A DNA stretch of 33,886 nt from Streptomyces longispororuber (GCF_014656095.1 NZ_BNBT01000095.1:1-33886), one strand, 5' to 3'; counted from the first letter of the stretch, positions 1-9,834 are shown. The notes: a model not told the origin generated them from the sequence alone. A program made the numbers and translations.

Positions 1-22
1 GCTTCCCTTCGGTATTTCGTGT

Positions 23-172
23 TTCCGACTCTATCAGATCTTTCCGGCTTCCCGGTCCGTTCCGACTTCCTCGGTGCCTTTCCGGGCTTCGCTTTCGCGT
101 TTCCCTTTCCGGCGGTTCCGACTTTATCAGAAGTTTTCGGCCGGTCTGACCGGCTCGGTTTCCGGAAGTCGG
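23..172. other. Structured, less GC-rich intergenic segment with a direct repeat and nested inverted repeats
   Basis: No gene is supported in positions 1-339. TTCCGACTnTATCAGA occurs at 23-38 and again at 116-131 with one difference. The second copy starts an outer inverted repeat, CCGACTT (118-124) with AAGTCGG (166-172). This encloses an almost perfect palindrome, GCCGGTCTGACCGGC (140-154). The segment is visibly T-richer than the rest of the window. It could be the 3' end or terminator of a gene left of the window, or a small structured RNA. I do not recognise a family. Confidence 0.35.
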
Positions 173-339
173 GGCGGCTTCTCGATCAATGAAATTCAAG
201 AAGCAGGCAGATGTTCACTGCTGCCGTTCGAGCTCTACAGCTCTAGGCAACTGTTCGAATCTACCTCCCTGGTCCGGCCGTGTCAACGGCTTTTACGGGG
301 CGACGAGGAGACTAGCAGCTCAGCGGGGTTGTACGCACA

Positions 340-1347
340 TCACGCTGCGGCGGGGGCCTCGGCGCTCCGCTCCGAGGCGTCGATGTCACCGGTCTCGCCC
401 GCACGTACCGCCCGGCCGCCGAGGACGTAGACGTACGACAGGAAGAGCAGTTCAGCGGTGACCCCGATGGCTATGCGGCCCCAGGTGGGCAGGCCGGAGG
501 GGGTGACGAAGCCTTCGATGGCGCCGGACACGAGGAGGACCAGGGCGAGCCCGATGGCCATGCCCAGGGCGGAGCGGCCCTCTTCCGCCATGGCCACCCG
601 GCGGGTGCGCGGGCCGGGGTCGATCAGGGTCCAGCCGAGGCGCAGACCGGTGCCGGCCGCGACGAAGACGGCGGTCAGCTCCAGCAGGCCGTGCGGCAGG
701 AGCAGCCCCAGGAAGGTGTCCAGTCGGCCGGCGGAGGACATCAGGCCGATGCCGACGCCTACGTTGAGCATGTTCTGGAAGAGGATCCAGATCACCGGGA
801 AGCAGAGGAAGGCGCCCAGGACCAGGCACATCGCCGCTGCCTGGGCGTTGTTCGTCCACACCTGGGCGGCGAACGACGTCGCCGGGTGGCTGGAGTAGTA
901 CGTCTCGTACTCGCCTCCGGGGCGCGTCATGTCGCGCAGCTCCGAAGGGGCCGCGATCGAGGACTGGACCTCGGGGTGCGTGCCGACCCACCAGCCGATG
1001 ACGCCCGCCAGGAGGATGGACAACAGGGCCGTGGGAACCCACCAGCGCCGGGAACGGTAGACCGCGGCGGGGAAACCGTGCACCAAGAAGCGTGTGACGT
1101 CCCTCCAGGAGGCTCGGCGTGTGCCGGTCACGGCACTGCGCGCGCGGGCCACCAGTTGCGTGAGGCGTCCGGTGAGCTGCGGGTCCGGGGCGCTGGACTG
1201 GATCAGGGAGAGGTGCGTGGCAGTGCGCTGGTAGAGGGTGACGAGCTCGTCGACCTCGGGGCCGGTGAGGCGGCGCCGGCGGCGCAGCAGGGCGTCGAGG
1301 CGGTCCCACTCGGCTCGGTGGGCCGACACGAAGACGTCGAGGTCCAT
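340..1347 (-). CDS. SpoIIM-family (stage II sporulation protein M-like, DUF95) integral membrane protein
   Basis: The 335-aa protein has a soluble N-terminal region of about 100 residues. Five hydrophobic segments follow, at about 104-122, 170-192, 210-236, 262-280 and 292-312. The stretch around residues 217-238, LPHGLLEL followed by a Gly-rich helix, is the recognisable SpoIIM/DUF95 core. In Bacillus, SpoIIM belongs to the DMP peptidoglycan-hydrolase machine; actinobacterial relatives are widespread and their job is not established. The ATG is preceded by GAGGAG 11 nt upstream on the minus strand. The gene is divergent from the RDD protein, with 134 bp between starts. Pairing of a SpoIIM-like with an RDD membrane protein is common in actinobacteria, so the two probably act at the membrane together; that is inference. 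Confidence 0.85.
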   Translation of the reverse strand: MDLDVFVSAHRAEWDRLDALLRRRRRLTGPEVDELVTLYQRTATHLSLIQSSAPDPQLTGRLTQLVARARSAVTGTRRASWRDVTRFLVHGFPAAVYRSRRWWVPTALLSILLAGVIGWWVGTHPEVQSSIAAPSELRDMTRPGGEYETYYSSHPATSFAAQVWTNNAQAAAMCLVLGAFLCFPVIWILFQNMLNVGVGIGLMSSAGRLDTFLGLLLPHGLLELTAVFVAAGTGLRLGWTLIDPGPRTRRVAMAEEGRSALGMAIGLALVLLVSGAIEGFVTPSGLPTWGRIAIGVTAELLFLSYVYVLGGRAVRAGETGDIDASERSAEAPAAA

Positions 1348-1481
1348 CGGGTTGGCTGCTCCTCGGCTTCTCGTACTGCGCGCGCTTCTCGCGCTTCTCG
1401 TACTTGTCCTACTGCGGCGCGATCACTCTTCAGCTTGGCAGACTGGCGGTTCCGGGGGCAGAGACGGGAAGGACGGCGGGC

Positions 1482-2423
1482 GTGAGTGAGCTTGTGACGG
1501 GCGAGGCGGTGGCGCTGGAGCTGCGTCCCGCGAAGCTGCCCAGCCGGGTGCTGGCCCTCCTGGTCGACATGGTCGTGGCCTGGTCGGTCTACCTCGCCGT
1601 GACGTTGGGGCTGCTGGCCGCGACGGCGTCCCTCGACGACGCGGCGGCCGCCGCCGTAGCCGTCGCGACCTTCGTCCTGGTGCTGGTGGGCGTGCCCATC
1701 GCCGTGGAGACGCTCAGCCATGGGCGGTCGCTGGGCAAGCTCGCCTGCGGGCTGCGGGTCGTACGGGACGACGGCGGACCGATCCGGTTCCGGCACGCGC
1801 TGGTGCGGGGGGCGATCGGGGTCGTCGAGATCCTGATGACGTTCGGGGTGGTCGCGTGCATCGCCTCGCTCGTCTCGGCGCGGGGGCGACGGCTCGGGGA
1901 CGTGTTCGCCGGAACGCTGGTCGTGCGGGAGCGGGTGCCCGCCGCGCGGACCGGGTATGTGCCGGCGCCACCGCCCTGGCTGGCGGGGCGGTTCTCGGAG
2001 CTCGACCTGTCCGCGGTGCCCGACGGGCTGTGGCTGGCGATCCGGCAGTACCTGACCCGGATGGGGCAGCTCGACCCGCAGGTCAGTTGGGGCATGGCGG
2101 AGCGGCTCGCGAGCGACCTGGCGGCGCGGACCGGTGCTCCGGCGCCGGAGGGGGTTCCTCCGGCTGCGTTCCTGGCCGCCGTCGTGCACGAGCGGCAGAC
2201 GCGGGAGACGCAGCGGGCCTTCGGCGGGGGTGGGGCGCCGGGTGCCTGGGATGGCGCTCCGGACTCGTACGCCGCACCCGCCTCACGAGACTCCGCGGGT
2301 CGGTGGGCGGCTCCCGGCGCAACCGGGGGCGAGGCGCCTCCGCCCCCGGCGTCCGCCGGGCCCGCCCCGGACGCCGCTGCGGGGCCGGAGCGTCCGGCGA
2401 CGGGCTTCGTACCGCCCGCGTGA
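1482..2423 (+). CDS. RDD-family membrane protein with a long disordered C-terminus
   Basis: The 313-aa protein begins at a GTG at 1482, preceded by GGAAGGA about 8 nt upstream. An in-frame TTG at 1404 has no ribosome binding site and is rejected. The RDD domain spans about residues 18-155. It has the Arg22 and Asp29 signature in the first helix (SRVLALLVD), membrane segments near 25-48 and 57-77 and a third near 112-131, and the closing GRRLGDVFAGT motif at 135-145. A helical soluble region covers about 165-245. An Ala/Pro/Gly-rich tail follows to the end. RDD proteins are small polytopic proteins proposed to transport ions or solutes; the substrate cannot be told here. It converges on the hypothetical gene with 15 bp between stops. 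Confidence 0.85.
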   Translation: MSELVTGEAVALELRPAKLPSRVLALLVDMVVAWSVYLAVTLGLLAATASLDDAAAAAVAVATFVLVLVGVPIAVETLSHGRSLGKLACGLRVVRDDGGPIRFRHALVRGAIGVVEILMTFGVVACIASLVSARGRRLGDVFAGTLVVRERVPAARTGYVPAPPPWLAGRFSELDLSAVPDGLWLAIRQYLTRMGQLDPQVSWGMAERLASDLAARTGAPAPEGVPPAAFLAAVVHERQTRETQRAFGGGGAPGAWDGAPDSYAAPASRDSAGRWAAPGATGGEAPPPPASAGPAPDAAAGPERPATGFVPPA

Positions 2424-2438
2424 CGGGGCGGGGTCGCG

Positions 2439-3053
2439 TCAGGCGAAGACCGACGGCGGCGACTCGAGGTGTTCGAGCTCGATGCCGGGGGCGGCGAGGA
2501 CGACGTCGCCGCTGAGGTGGACGGCGTGCTGCTCGCCCGTGTCCAGGGCTGTGACCTGGTATTCGTCCACGGTCAGCGGGCCGTTGTCAGTGGCGTGTGC
2601 TTCTCTTGCGAGCAAGGCCCAGGACTGGTCGAGGGTGCGCGGCGCCAGGACCGGGTCGGTGAAGGCGACCAGGCGGACGCGCGTCGCGGGGGCGGCGGGG
2701 GCGAGGCGCAGCAGCCGGGCGGTGGCGACGAGGAAGGCGGGGGACGTGCCGGTGAAGGCGTGAGCGGGGGCGTTGTTCTCGGTGGCATGGGCGCCGGTGG
2801 CGTCGGTGCGGACCCAGGTGACGCCGTCGAGGGCGGCGGCCCGTACCTGCCAGCCCGCGGCGTTGAGTTCGAGACGGATGGGGCGGCCGAGTTCGTCGAG
2901 CGCCAGGTCGACGGAGCCCGCGTGGTCGCCGGAGGGGGTGGTGCGCTGGGCGACGTAGCGCCAGCCGGACGGGCCTGGCGCGCAGTGGAAGTGTTCCTCA
3001 CCGAGGGGGGTGTGATCGTGCGGGTCGTACAGCGAATAGCGGCCGCGGGGCAT
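2439..3053 (-). CDS. Conserved hypothetical protein (204 aa, soluble)
   Basis: I do not recognise a characterised family. The reading frame stays open up to 3263, but I place the start at the ATG at 3053 because an AAGGAC-like site precedes it. The 70 upstream codons are Arg/Thr/Ser/Pro-rich low-complexity sequence that crosses the tandem repeat at 3105-3160. The protein has no membrane segment or signal peptide. It begins with an RYSLYDPHDHTPLG motif and alternates short beta-like stretches, including a GWRYVAQ and a GVTWVRTD motif. The overall look is of a beta-rich ligand-binding or structural fold. It lies downstream of ahcY on the same strand, but 384 bp separate them, so separate transcription is likely. 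Codon use and position-3 GC look native. Confidence 0.7.
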   Translation of the reverse strand: MPRGRYSLYDPHDHTPLGEEHFHCAPGPSGWRYVAQRTTPSGDHAGSVDLALDELGRPIRLELNAAGWQVRAAALDGVTWVRTDATGAHATENNAPAHAFTGTSPAFLVATARLLRLAPAAPATRVRLVAFTDPVLAPRTLDQSWALLAREAHATDNGPLTVDEYQVTALDTGEQHAVHLSGDVVLAAPGIELEHLESPPSVFA

Positions 3054-3104
3054 GAGGGCTTGGTCCTTGTCGGAGGACGTGCGCGACGAGGGCGTACGTG
3101 ACGT

Positions 3105-3160
3105 GAGGCGTACCTGAGAGGCGTACCTGAGGGGGGCATACCTGAGGGGCGTCCTGCGGC
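3105..3160. repeat. Short degenerate tandem repeat (GCGTACCTGAGGGG-like)
   Basis: Four imperfect units of 12-15 bp share the core G(C/T)(A/G)TACCTGAG: at about 3105, 3117, 3133 and 3149, the last degraded to GCGTCCTG. The repeat sits just upstream of the hypothetical gene's start on the minus strand and may be part of its 5' leader or promoter region. No known operator matches it. Confidence 0.55.
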
Positions 3161-3270
3161 GGATGGCGGAGCGGCGGGGTCCCGGGAGCGGGATCGGCAG
3201 CCGGTCCGCAGCACTTGAGCGGGCGCCCGTGGTCCGCCGCGCGTGGCGGGGCACCGGGGCCACTACGGCG

Positions 3271-3300
3271 GCAGGCCCCCGCCGGGTGGCGAGGGCCTGC
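3271..3300 (-). terminator. Strong hairpin downstream of ahcY
   Basis: GCAGGCCC (3271-3278) pairs with GGGCCTGC (3293-3300), and an inner CGCC/GGCG stem extends the hairpin. A second, smaller hairpin, CGCCCC (3388-3393) with GGGGCG (3400-3405), lies closer to the ahcY stop. There is no U-tract, as is usual in Streptomyces. The rest of 3161-3437 is very GC-rich, with no supported gene. Confidence 0.5.
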
Positions 3301-3437
3301 TGGAGTCGTCCTGGCCGCCGGTCCGTGCCGGCTGCCGTGCCGGGCGGCTGGTGGACCGGGCGGCCGCCGGCCGTGGTCCGGGCCGGGCGCCCCCGCGCCG
3401 GGGCGGCCCGTTCCGGAGCCCGCGGTCGGGCGGCGGC

Positions 3438-4895
<1,458 letters not shown>

Positions 4896-5066
4896 GGTGA
4901 GCTGCTCCTCGTGATGGGTCGAGGGTGGGCATGGCTGATCTGCGGCGTCGGGGCACGAAGGTGCGCCGGCGCGCGCAGCGCAGTCCGTCGGAGGCCCTCT
5001 CTCCCTCGGCCGGTCCAGGGGCGGACCGCCCGACCGCCATCAGCAGCGACGTCTGGCACTGTCACG

Positions 5067-5097
5067 AATCTACACCGATCGGCGCAGTGAGCCACAA
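5067..5097 (-). promoter_or_regulatory. Candidate ahcY promoter
   Basis: On the minus strand TTGTGG (5092-5097) and TAGATT (5067-5072) are separated by 19 bp. The -10 fits TANNNT; the spacing is long. This would give an ahcY leader of roughly 165 nt. I looked for an SAH-riboswitch-like core in that leader and did not find one. Confidence 0.3.
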
Positions 5098-5160
5098 GGG
5101 CGCCCGGCGCCGGCCTCATGGCCGAATCGCACCCGCGGCGGTCCCCGGGCGGCGGCGAGA

Positions 5161-5262
5161 CAAAGGTCGCGATGCCCGACGAACTGGGACCTTTGCTTTT
5201 TTGATCCTGTGTCTCTCTGTTGCAGGATGCCTGGAGATCGCGAACATATGCGCGACCTTTGG
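5161..5262 (+). promoter_or_regulatory. Three-copy GACCTTTG element upstream of the PTS gene, with hairpin and T-tract
   Basis: CAAAGGTCGCG (5161-5171) is the exact reverse complement of CGCGACCTTTG (5252-5262). Its first eight bases also pair with GACCTTTG at 5188-5195. The 5161/5188 pair forms an 8-bp stem with a 19-nt loop, followed directly by C and six T (5197-5202), the shape of an intrinsic terminator. The 5161/5252 pair would be an 11-bp alternative ending 10 nt before the ribosome binding site. A smaller repeat, TCGCG-8-CGCGA (5239-5256), lies within the region. The element could be an RNA switch if transcription starts upstream of 5161. It could also be a set of three DNA operator half-sites around the promoter at 5201-5229. 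Confidence 0.5.
5201..5229 (+). promoter_or_regulatory. Candidate promoter for the PTS permease gene
   Basis: TTGATC (5201-5206) and CAGGAT (5224-5229) have a 17-bp spacer. This is close to the streptomycete housekeeping pattern TTGAC(N) / TAGGAT with one mismatch in the -10. Transcription would begin near 5236, leaving a leader of about 48 nt. That leader would include the third GACCTTTG copy and the GAGGAG ribosome binding site (5273-5278). Confidence 0.45.
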
Positions 5263-5283
5263 CCACGGCGTGAGGAGAACCAC

Positions 5284-7464
5284 GTGACCAGTCCGGCCGA
5301 GCCCTCGGCAGGCGTCGGCGGGCAGCAGCCGCGGAAGCGGCCGCTGCTGCTCGCGGTGACCGCCTGCCCGACCGGCATCGCCCACACGTACATGGCGGCG
5401 GAGAAGCTCCAGCAGGCTGCCGAGCGCCTCGGCGTCGACATCAAGGTGGAGACACAAGGGTCCATCGGGGCTGAGAACGTCCTGACTGACAACGATGTCA
5501 GAGGCGCCGACGGCGTCATCATCGCCGCCGACAAGGACGTCGGTCGCAGCCGGTTCGCGGGCAAGCGCGTGCTGTCCGTCGGGGTGGCCGAGGGCATCAG
5601 CCGACCCGAGCACCTGATCGAGCAGGTCCGGAGTGCGCCCGTACAGGGCGCCGGGGACCAGGGCGTGCGGGCCACCGCAGCCGGAGGCGGCGGAGGCGGC
5701 GGTGCACCAGGGGGCGCGGGCGGCAGCGGTGGGCGGGAGCGGAGCGTCGCGTACAAGGCGCTGATGAACGGTGTCTCGTACATGATTCCGTTCGTCGTGG
5801 TCGGCGGTCTGCTGATCGCGATCTCGCTGTCGCTGGGCGGGCACACCGACCCCAAGGGCGGGCTCGTCATCCCGGACGGTTCGTTCTGGATGCACGTGAA
5901 CCAGATCGGCGTCATCGGGTTCACGCTGATGGTGCCGATCCTGTCCGGGTACATCGCGTACGCGATCGGGGACCGGCCCGCGCTGGTGCCGGGCATGATC
6001 GGCGGGTGGATCGCCAACACCGGTGAGCTCTACGACTCCGAGGCGGGGGCCGGCTTCATCGGGGCGATCGTGACCGGCTTCCTGGCCGGTTATCTGGTGC
6101 TGGGGATCAAGCGGGTCAGGGTCCCGAAGTTCGTGCAGCCGATCATGCCGATCATCGTGATCCCAATCCTGGCGACGAGCGCCCTCGGTCTGTTCTTCAT
6201 CTACGTCATCGGCAAGCCGATCTCGTGGGTCTTCGAGCACCTGACGGACTGGCTCAGCGGGATGACGGGCACGAGCGCGATCCTGCTCGGCGCGATCCTG
6301 GGGCTGATGATCGCCTTCGACATGGGCGGTCCGGTCAACAAGACGGCGTTCCTGTTCGGTGCGGGGCTCATCGCCACCGGCAACCAGACCGTCATGGGCA
6401 TGTGCGCCGCGGCGATCCCCGTGATGCCGCTGGGGCAGGGGCTCGCGACGCTGGTCCGCAAGCGGCTCTACACCGATCAGGAGCGGGAGACGGGGCTCGC
6501 GGCGCTCTTCATGGGGCTGTTCGGCATCTCGGAAGGGGCCATTCCGTTTGCGGCGGCCCGGCCCGCCCAGGTGATTCCCGCGAACATGCTCGGCGGCGCG
6601 GTGGCCGGTGCCCTCGCGGGCCTGGCGAGTGTGGAGGACGCGGTGCCGCACGGCGGCCCGATCGTGGCGGTGCTCGGGGCGGTCGGCGGCGTACCGATGT
6701 TCTTCGTGGCCGTGGCCGCCGGAACGGTCGTGACTGCGCTCGCCACCGTGTCCCTGGTGGACCTGAGCGAGCGGAAGCGGCGTGGCGGTGCGGCGCTCGG
6801 GAAGGCGAACGGGGCCGAGGGCGCTGCCGCTGCGGCCGTGCCCACCGCCGCGTCACCCGCGTCACCCGCGTCGCCCGCGTCAGAGGCTCCGGCCGCGTCA
6901 GAGGCTCCGGCCGTGTCGGAGGCTCCGGCCGGTGCCGAGCCTCCGCGTGGGCCCGAAAGCCCTTGGGCAGCCGCGGCCGCTGCCTCCGACGCCCCTACGG
7001 AAGCCCCGGAAGTGCTCTCCGGGTACCTCACCGAGCAGACCGTGAAGGTGCGGCTCGACGCCGGGGACAAGGAGGCCGCGATCCGCGAGATGGCGGAGCT
7101 GTTGGCGCGTACGGGCAAGGTCGCGGACGTGGCGGAGCTGGTGCGGACCGCGCTCGCGCGTGAGGCGCAGGGGACCACGGGGCTCGGTGAGGAGATCGCC
7201 ATCCCGCACGCCAAGACCGACGCCGTGACGGCGCCGGTCGTCGGCTTCGCGCGGTCGGCCGAGGGCATCGAGTGGGGCTCGCTGGACGGTACGAAGGCCA
7301 GGCTGATCTTCATGATCTCCGTACCGGAGGCCGCCGCGGGCGATGAGCACCTGCGGATCCTGGCCCTGCTTTCGCGAAAGCTGATGGATACCGGGTTCCG
7401 GGAGCGGCTGGTGGCCGCGAGGGACGAGGCGGCGGTCCTGGAGGTGCTGGGCGAGGTGGGGTGA
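5284..7464 (+). CDS. PTS fructose-family permease, fused EIIB-EIIC-EIIA
   Basis: This membrane permease takes phosphate from HPr and couples sugar uptake to phosphorylation. The start is the GTG at 5284, because GAGGAG lies 5 nt upstream; an in-frame ATG at 5209 lacks a site. In the 726-aa product, EIIB covers about residues 20-118, with phospho-accepting Cys28 in TACPTGIAHTYMAAE. A Gly-rich linker runs from 119 to 152. EIIC covers about 155-495, with GGPVNKTAFLFG (348-359) and GISEGAIPFAAARP (414-427). A long Ala/Pro/Ser linker runs from 500 to 578. EIIA covers 579-726, with phospho-His642 in AIPHAKT. No fruK (1-phosphofructokinase) or DeoR-type fruR is adjacent, so the permease is an orphan here. 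Fructose is the likely substrate by family; another hexose is possible. Confidence 0.93.
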   Translation: MTSPAEPSAGVGGQQPRKRPLLLAVTACPTGIAHTYMAAEKLQQAAERLGVDIKVETQGSIGAENVLTDNDVRGADGVIIAADKDVGRSRFAGKRVLSVGVAEGISRPEHLIEQVRSAPVQGAGDQGVRATAAGGGGGGGAPGGAGGSGGRERSVAYKALMNGVSYMIPFVVVGGLLIAISLSLGGHTDPKGGLVIPDGSFWMHVNQIGVIGFTLMVPILSGYIAYAIGDRPALVPGMIGGWIANTGELYDSEAGAGFIGAIVTGFLAGYLVLGIKRVRVPKFVQPIMPIIVIPILATSALGLFFIYVIGKPISWVFEHLTDWLSGMTGTSAILLGAILGLMIAFDMGGPVNKTAFLFGAGLIATGNQTVMGMCAAAIPVMPLGQGLATLVRKRLYTDQERETGLAALFMGLFGISEGAIPFAAARPAQVIPANMLGGAVAGALAGLASVEDAVPHGGPIVAVLGAVGGVPMFFVAVAAGTVVTALATVSLVDLSERKRRGGAALGKANGAEGAAAAAVPTAASPASPASPASEAPAASEAPAVSEAPAGAEPPRGPESPWAAAAAASDAPTEAPEVLSGYLTEQTVKVRLDAGDKEAAIREMAELLARTGKVADVAELVRTALAREAQGTTGLGEEIAIPHAKTDAVTAPVVGFARSAEGIEWGSLDGTKARLIFMISVPEAAAGDEHLRILALLSRKLMDTGFRERLVAARDEAAVLEVLGEVG

Positions 7465-7500
7465 GCCGTGCCGTTCGGCGCCTGCCGCCCCGGCATGGCG

Positions 7501-7533
7501 GAGGGGCCCGCACCTGTGCGGTGCGGGCCCCTC
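7501..7533. terminator. Bidirectional terminator between convergent PTS and CDF genes
   Basis: A perfect 14-bp inverted repeat, GAGGGGCCCGCACC (7501-7514) and GGTGCGGGCCCCTC (7520-7533), has a 5-nt loop. It lies 37 bp after the PTS stop and 35 bp from the CDF stop. No T-tract is present, as is typical of this genus. Confidence 0.8.
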
Positions 7534-7567
7534 TGTCGTCGCCCTTGTCGGTTGGCCCGGCCCTGGG

Positions 7568-8545
7568 TCAGTGGCCGGGCTCCGGTGCCGGGCCGCCCGG
7601 GGTCTTCGTCGGGCTCGGACCCGCGGCGGCCGCTTCCTCGCTGTATATGTCCGGCTCCAGGTAGATGACGCGGGCGATCGGCACGGCGGCGCGGATGCGG
7701 TCCTCGGCGGCGTTGATCGATGCGGAGATCTCGCGGGCGGTGTCGTCGTGCCGGACGGCGATCTTGGCGGCGACCAGCAGCTCCTCCGGGCCGAGGTGGA
7801 GCGTGCGCATGTGGATGACGCGGGTGACGGTGTCGTCGTCGACGAGGGCCTTCTCGATCTTCGCGACCTCTTCGATGCCCGCGGCCTCACCCAGCAGCAG
7901 CGACTTGGTCTCGGCGGCGAGGACGATCGCGATGAGGATCAGCAGCACGCCGATGCACAGCGTGCCGATGCCGTCCCAGACGCCGTCGCCGGTGGCGAGC
8001 GCCAGGCCGACGCCGCCGAGCGCGAGGACCAGGCCGACGAGGGCGCCGAGGTCCTCCAGGAGCACCACGGGCAGCTCGGGCGCCTTGGCGCGGCGGATGA
8101 ACTGCTTCCAGGAGAGCGAGCCGCGCAGGGCGTTGGACTCCTTGATGGCCGTCCGGAAGGAGAAGGACTCGGCGATGATGGCGAACACCAGGACCCCGAC
8201 GGGCCAGTACCAGTGCTCGATCTCGTGCGGGTCCTTGATCTTCTCGTAGCCCTCGTAGAGGGCGAACATGCCGCCGACGGAGAAGAGCACGATGGAGACC
8301 AGGAACGCGTAGATGTAGCGCTCGCGTCCGTAGCCGAAGGGATGCTGGGGCGTGGCTTCGCGCTGGGCCTTCTTGCCCCCGAGCAGCAGCAGTCCCTGGT
8401 TGCCGGAGTCGGCCAGCGAGTGGACGCTCTCGGCGAGCATCGAGGACGAGCCGCTGAAGAGGAACGCCACGAACTTCGACGCCGCGATCGCGAGGTTGGC
8501 GGCGAGCGCCGCCACGATCGCCTTTGTTCCGCCTGACGCACTCAT
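7568..8545 (-). CDS. Cation diffusion facilitator (CDF) family efflux transporter
   Basis: The 325-aa membrane protein probably exchanges divalent metal (Zn, Fe or Mn) for protons. The first metal-site motif is HSLADSGNQ (42-50, His42 and Asp46). The second, normally HxxxD or DxxxD in transmembrane helix 5, is LLEDLGALVG (162-171), with Glu164/Asp165. The QHPFGYGRERY stretch (67-77) and this LED form place it with the ZnT9-like branch, so the substrate is uncertain. A cytosolic dimerisation domain runs from about 222 to 300. I prefer the ATG at 8545 (MSASGGTKA) because strong similarity to the family begins there; an ATG at 8578 would add 11 residues. It is the last gene of the manB-to-CDF series, 137 bp after manA. 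Confidence 0.9.
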   Translation of the reverse strand: MSASGGTKAIVAALAANLAIAASKFVAFLFSGSSSMLAESVHSLADSGNQGLLLLGGKKAQREATPQHPFGYGRERYIYAFLVSIVLFSVGGMFALYEGYEKIKDPHEIEHWYWPVGVLVFAIIAESFSFRTAIKESNALRGSLSWKQFIRRAKAPELPVVLLEDLGALVGLVLALGGVGLALATGDGVWDGIGTLCIGVLLILIAIVLAAETKSLLLGEAAGIEEVAKIEKALVDDDTVTRVIHMRTLHLGPEELLVAAKIAVRHDDTAREISASINAAEDRIRAAVPIARVIYLEPDIYSEEAAAAGPSPTKTPGGPAPEPGH

Positions 8546-8682
8546 GTGTGCCCGTCTGTCCCTTCGATTGCCTGCCATGCCTGCCGCACGGCCCGCGTGC
8601 GTACGTCCATCCGCGCCGGCCGGGTCCCGAGGGGCGGCCGGTGCGGTGGGTCATTGTTGCAGCACGTGGTGCGCGGGGTGGT

Positions 8683-9834
8683 TCAGGCCACCACAGTGGC
8701 GCGGAACACGGTGCCGCTGCCGGATACGTCGGTCTTTTCACCCGCGGGGACGAACGCGGACTGACCGGGCGTCAGGGAGAGGTCGCCCACGCGGACCGTG
8801 CCCGCCGTGCAGAGCAGGATCTGCGGGGTCTCGGCGGTGAGGTCGTGCCGGGTGTCGCTCCCGGGCAGGACGAAGCGGGAGAGGCGGAACTCGTCGATGG
8901 GCGTCTCGTAGACCTCCTCCCCGTCGGGCGAGGCCTCGGGGCGCAGCACGCCGGGCTCGCCCGCCTCGAAGCGCACGACCCGCAGGAGTTCGGGCACGTC
9001 GACGTGTTTGGGGGTGAGGCCGCAGCGCAGGACGTTGTCGGAGTTGGCCATGATCTCGACGCCCATGCCGTTCAGGTAGGCGTGCGGGACTCCGGCGCCG
9101 AGGTACAGGGCCTCGCCGGGCTTGAGGCGGACGTGGTGGAGCAGCATGGCCGCGATGACACCGGGGTCGCCGGGGAAGTGGCGGGCCGCGTCGGCGTACG
9201 GGGCGTAGGAGCCGCCGAGGCGCTCGGCGGCGGCCGCGGCTTCGGCGACGGTCTTGGCCATCTCGTCGCGGTCGGCGGTGAGCACGGCCGTGAGGACCTC
9301 GCGCAGGGCGGCGTCCTCGGGCTGGGCGCGCAGCAGGTCGACGTACGGCTTGAGCGAGTCGACACCGAGGCCGTCGAGCAGGTTCGCGGCGTCGGCGGGC
9401 GCGCGGAAGCCGCACAGGCCGTCGAAGGGCGTGAGCGCGCAGATGAGTTCGGGTTTGTGGTTGGCGTCCTTGTAGTTGCGGTGGGGGGCGTCGAGCGGGA
9501 TGCCGCGGGCCTCCTCGTCCTCGTAGCCCTCCCTGGCCTGCTCCAGGTTGGGGTGCACCTGGACGGAGAGCGGGGCGCCCGCGGCGAGGATCTTCAGGAG
9601 GAACGGCAGGCGGGGGCCGAACTTGTCGACGGTACGCGGGCCGAGCTCGCGGCGCGGGTCCTCGTCGATCACCTCGTCGAGCGGCCCGCGCTCGGTGCGC
9701 GAGGGCGCTCCCGGGTGGGCGCCCATCCACATCTCGGCCTCCGGCTCACCGGTCGGCTCGACGCCGAGGAGGCCCGCGAGGGCGGTGGTGGAGCCCCAGG
9801 CGTAGGGGCGGATGGTGTTGGTGAGGCGGTCCAC
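8683..9834 (-). CDS. manA: Mannose-6-phosphate isomerase, class I
   Basis: The cytosolic zinc enzyme interconverts fructose 6-phosphate and mannose 6-phosphate, the entry step to GDP-mannose. The 383-aa protein starts with the typical RPYAWGS motif (9-15). It carries EMWMGAHPGAPS (34-45), the zinc ligands Gln92 and His94 in SVQVHPN and Glu129 in KPEL, and a distal His in GAGVPHAYLNG. The start is GTG with AGGGAG 8 nt upstream. Together with manB and the nucleotidyltransferase at 27844-28926, the window encodes all three steps from fructose 6-phosphate to an activated mannose donor. From memory, loss of this gene in S. coelicolor affects sporulation and antibiotic production. Confidence 0.96.
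   Translation of the reverse strand: MDRLTNTIRPYAWGSTTALAGLLGVEPTGEPEAEMWMGAHPGAPSRTERGPLDEVIDEDPRRELGPRTVDKFGPRLPFLLKILAAGAPLSVQVHPNLEQAREGYEDEEARGIPLDAPHRNYKDANHKPELICALTPFDGLCGFRAPADAANLLDGLGVDSLKPYVDLLRAQPEDAALREVLTAVLTADRDEMAKTVAEAAAAAERLGGSYAPYADAARHFPGDPGVIAAMLLHHVRLKPGEALYLGAGVPHAYLNGMGVEIMANSDNVLRCGLTPKHVDVPELLRVVRFEAGEPGVLRPEASPDGEEVYETPIDEFRLSRFVLPGSDTRHDLTAETPQILLCTAGTVRVGDLSLTPGQSAFVPAGEKTDVSGSGTVFRATVVA

Noticed and set aside
253..261. GTTCGAATC, resembling a tRNA T-loop
   Set aside because: The flanking bases do not form a T-stem and no acceptor or anticodon arm can be drawn.
4896..5066. SAH riboswitch in the ahcY leader
   Set aside because: I could not align the conserved core or its pseudoknot. 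A covariance search would settle it.
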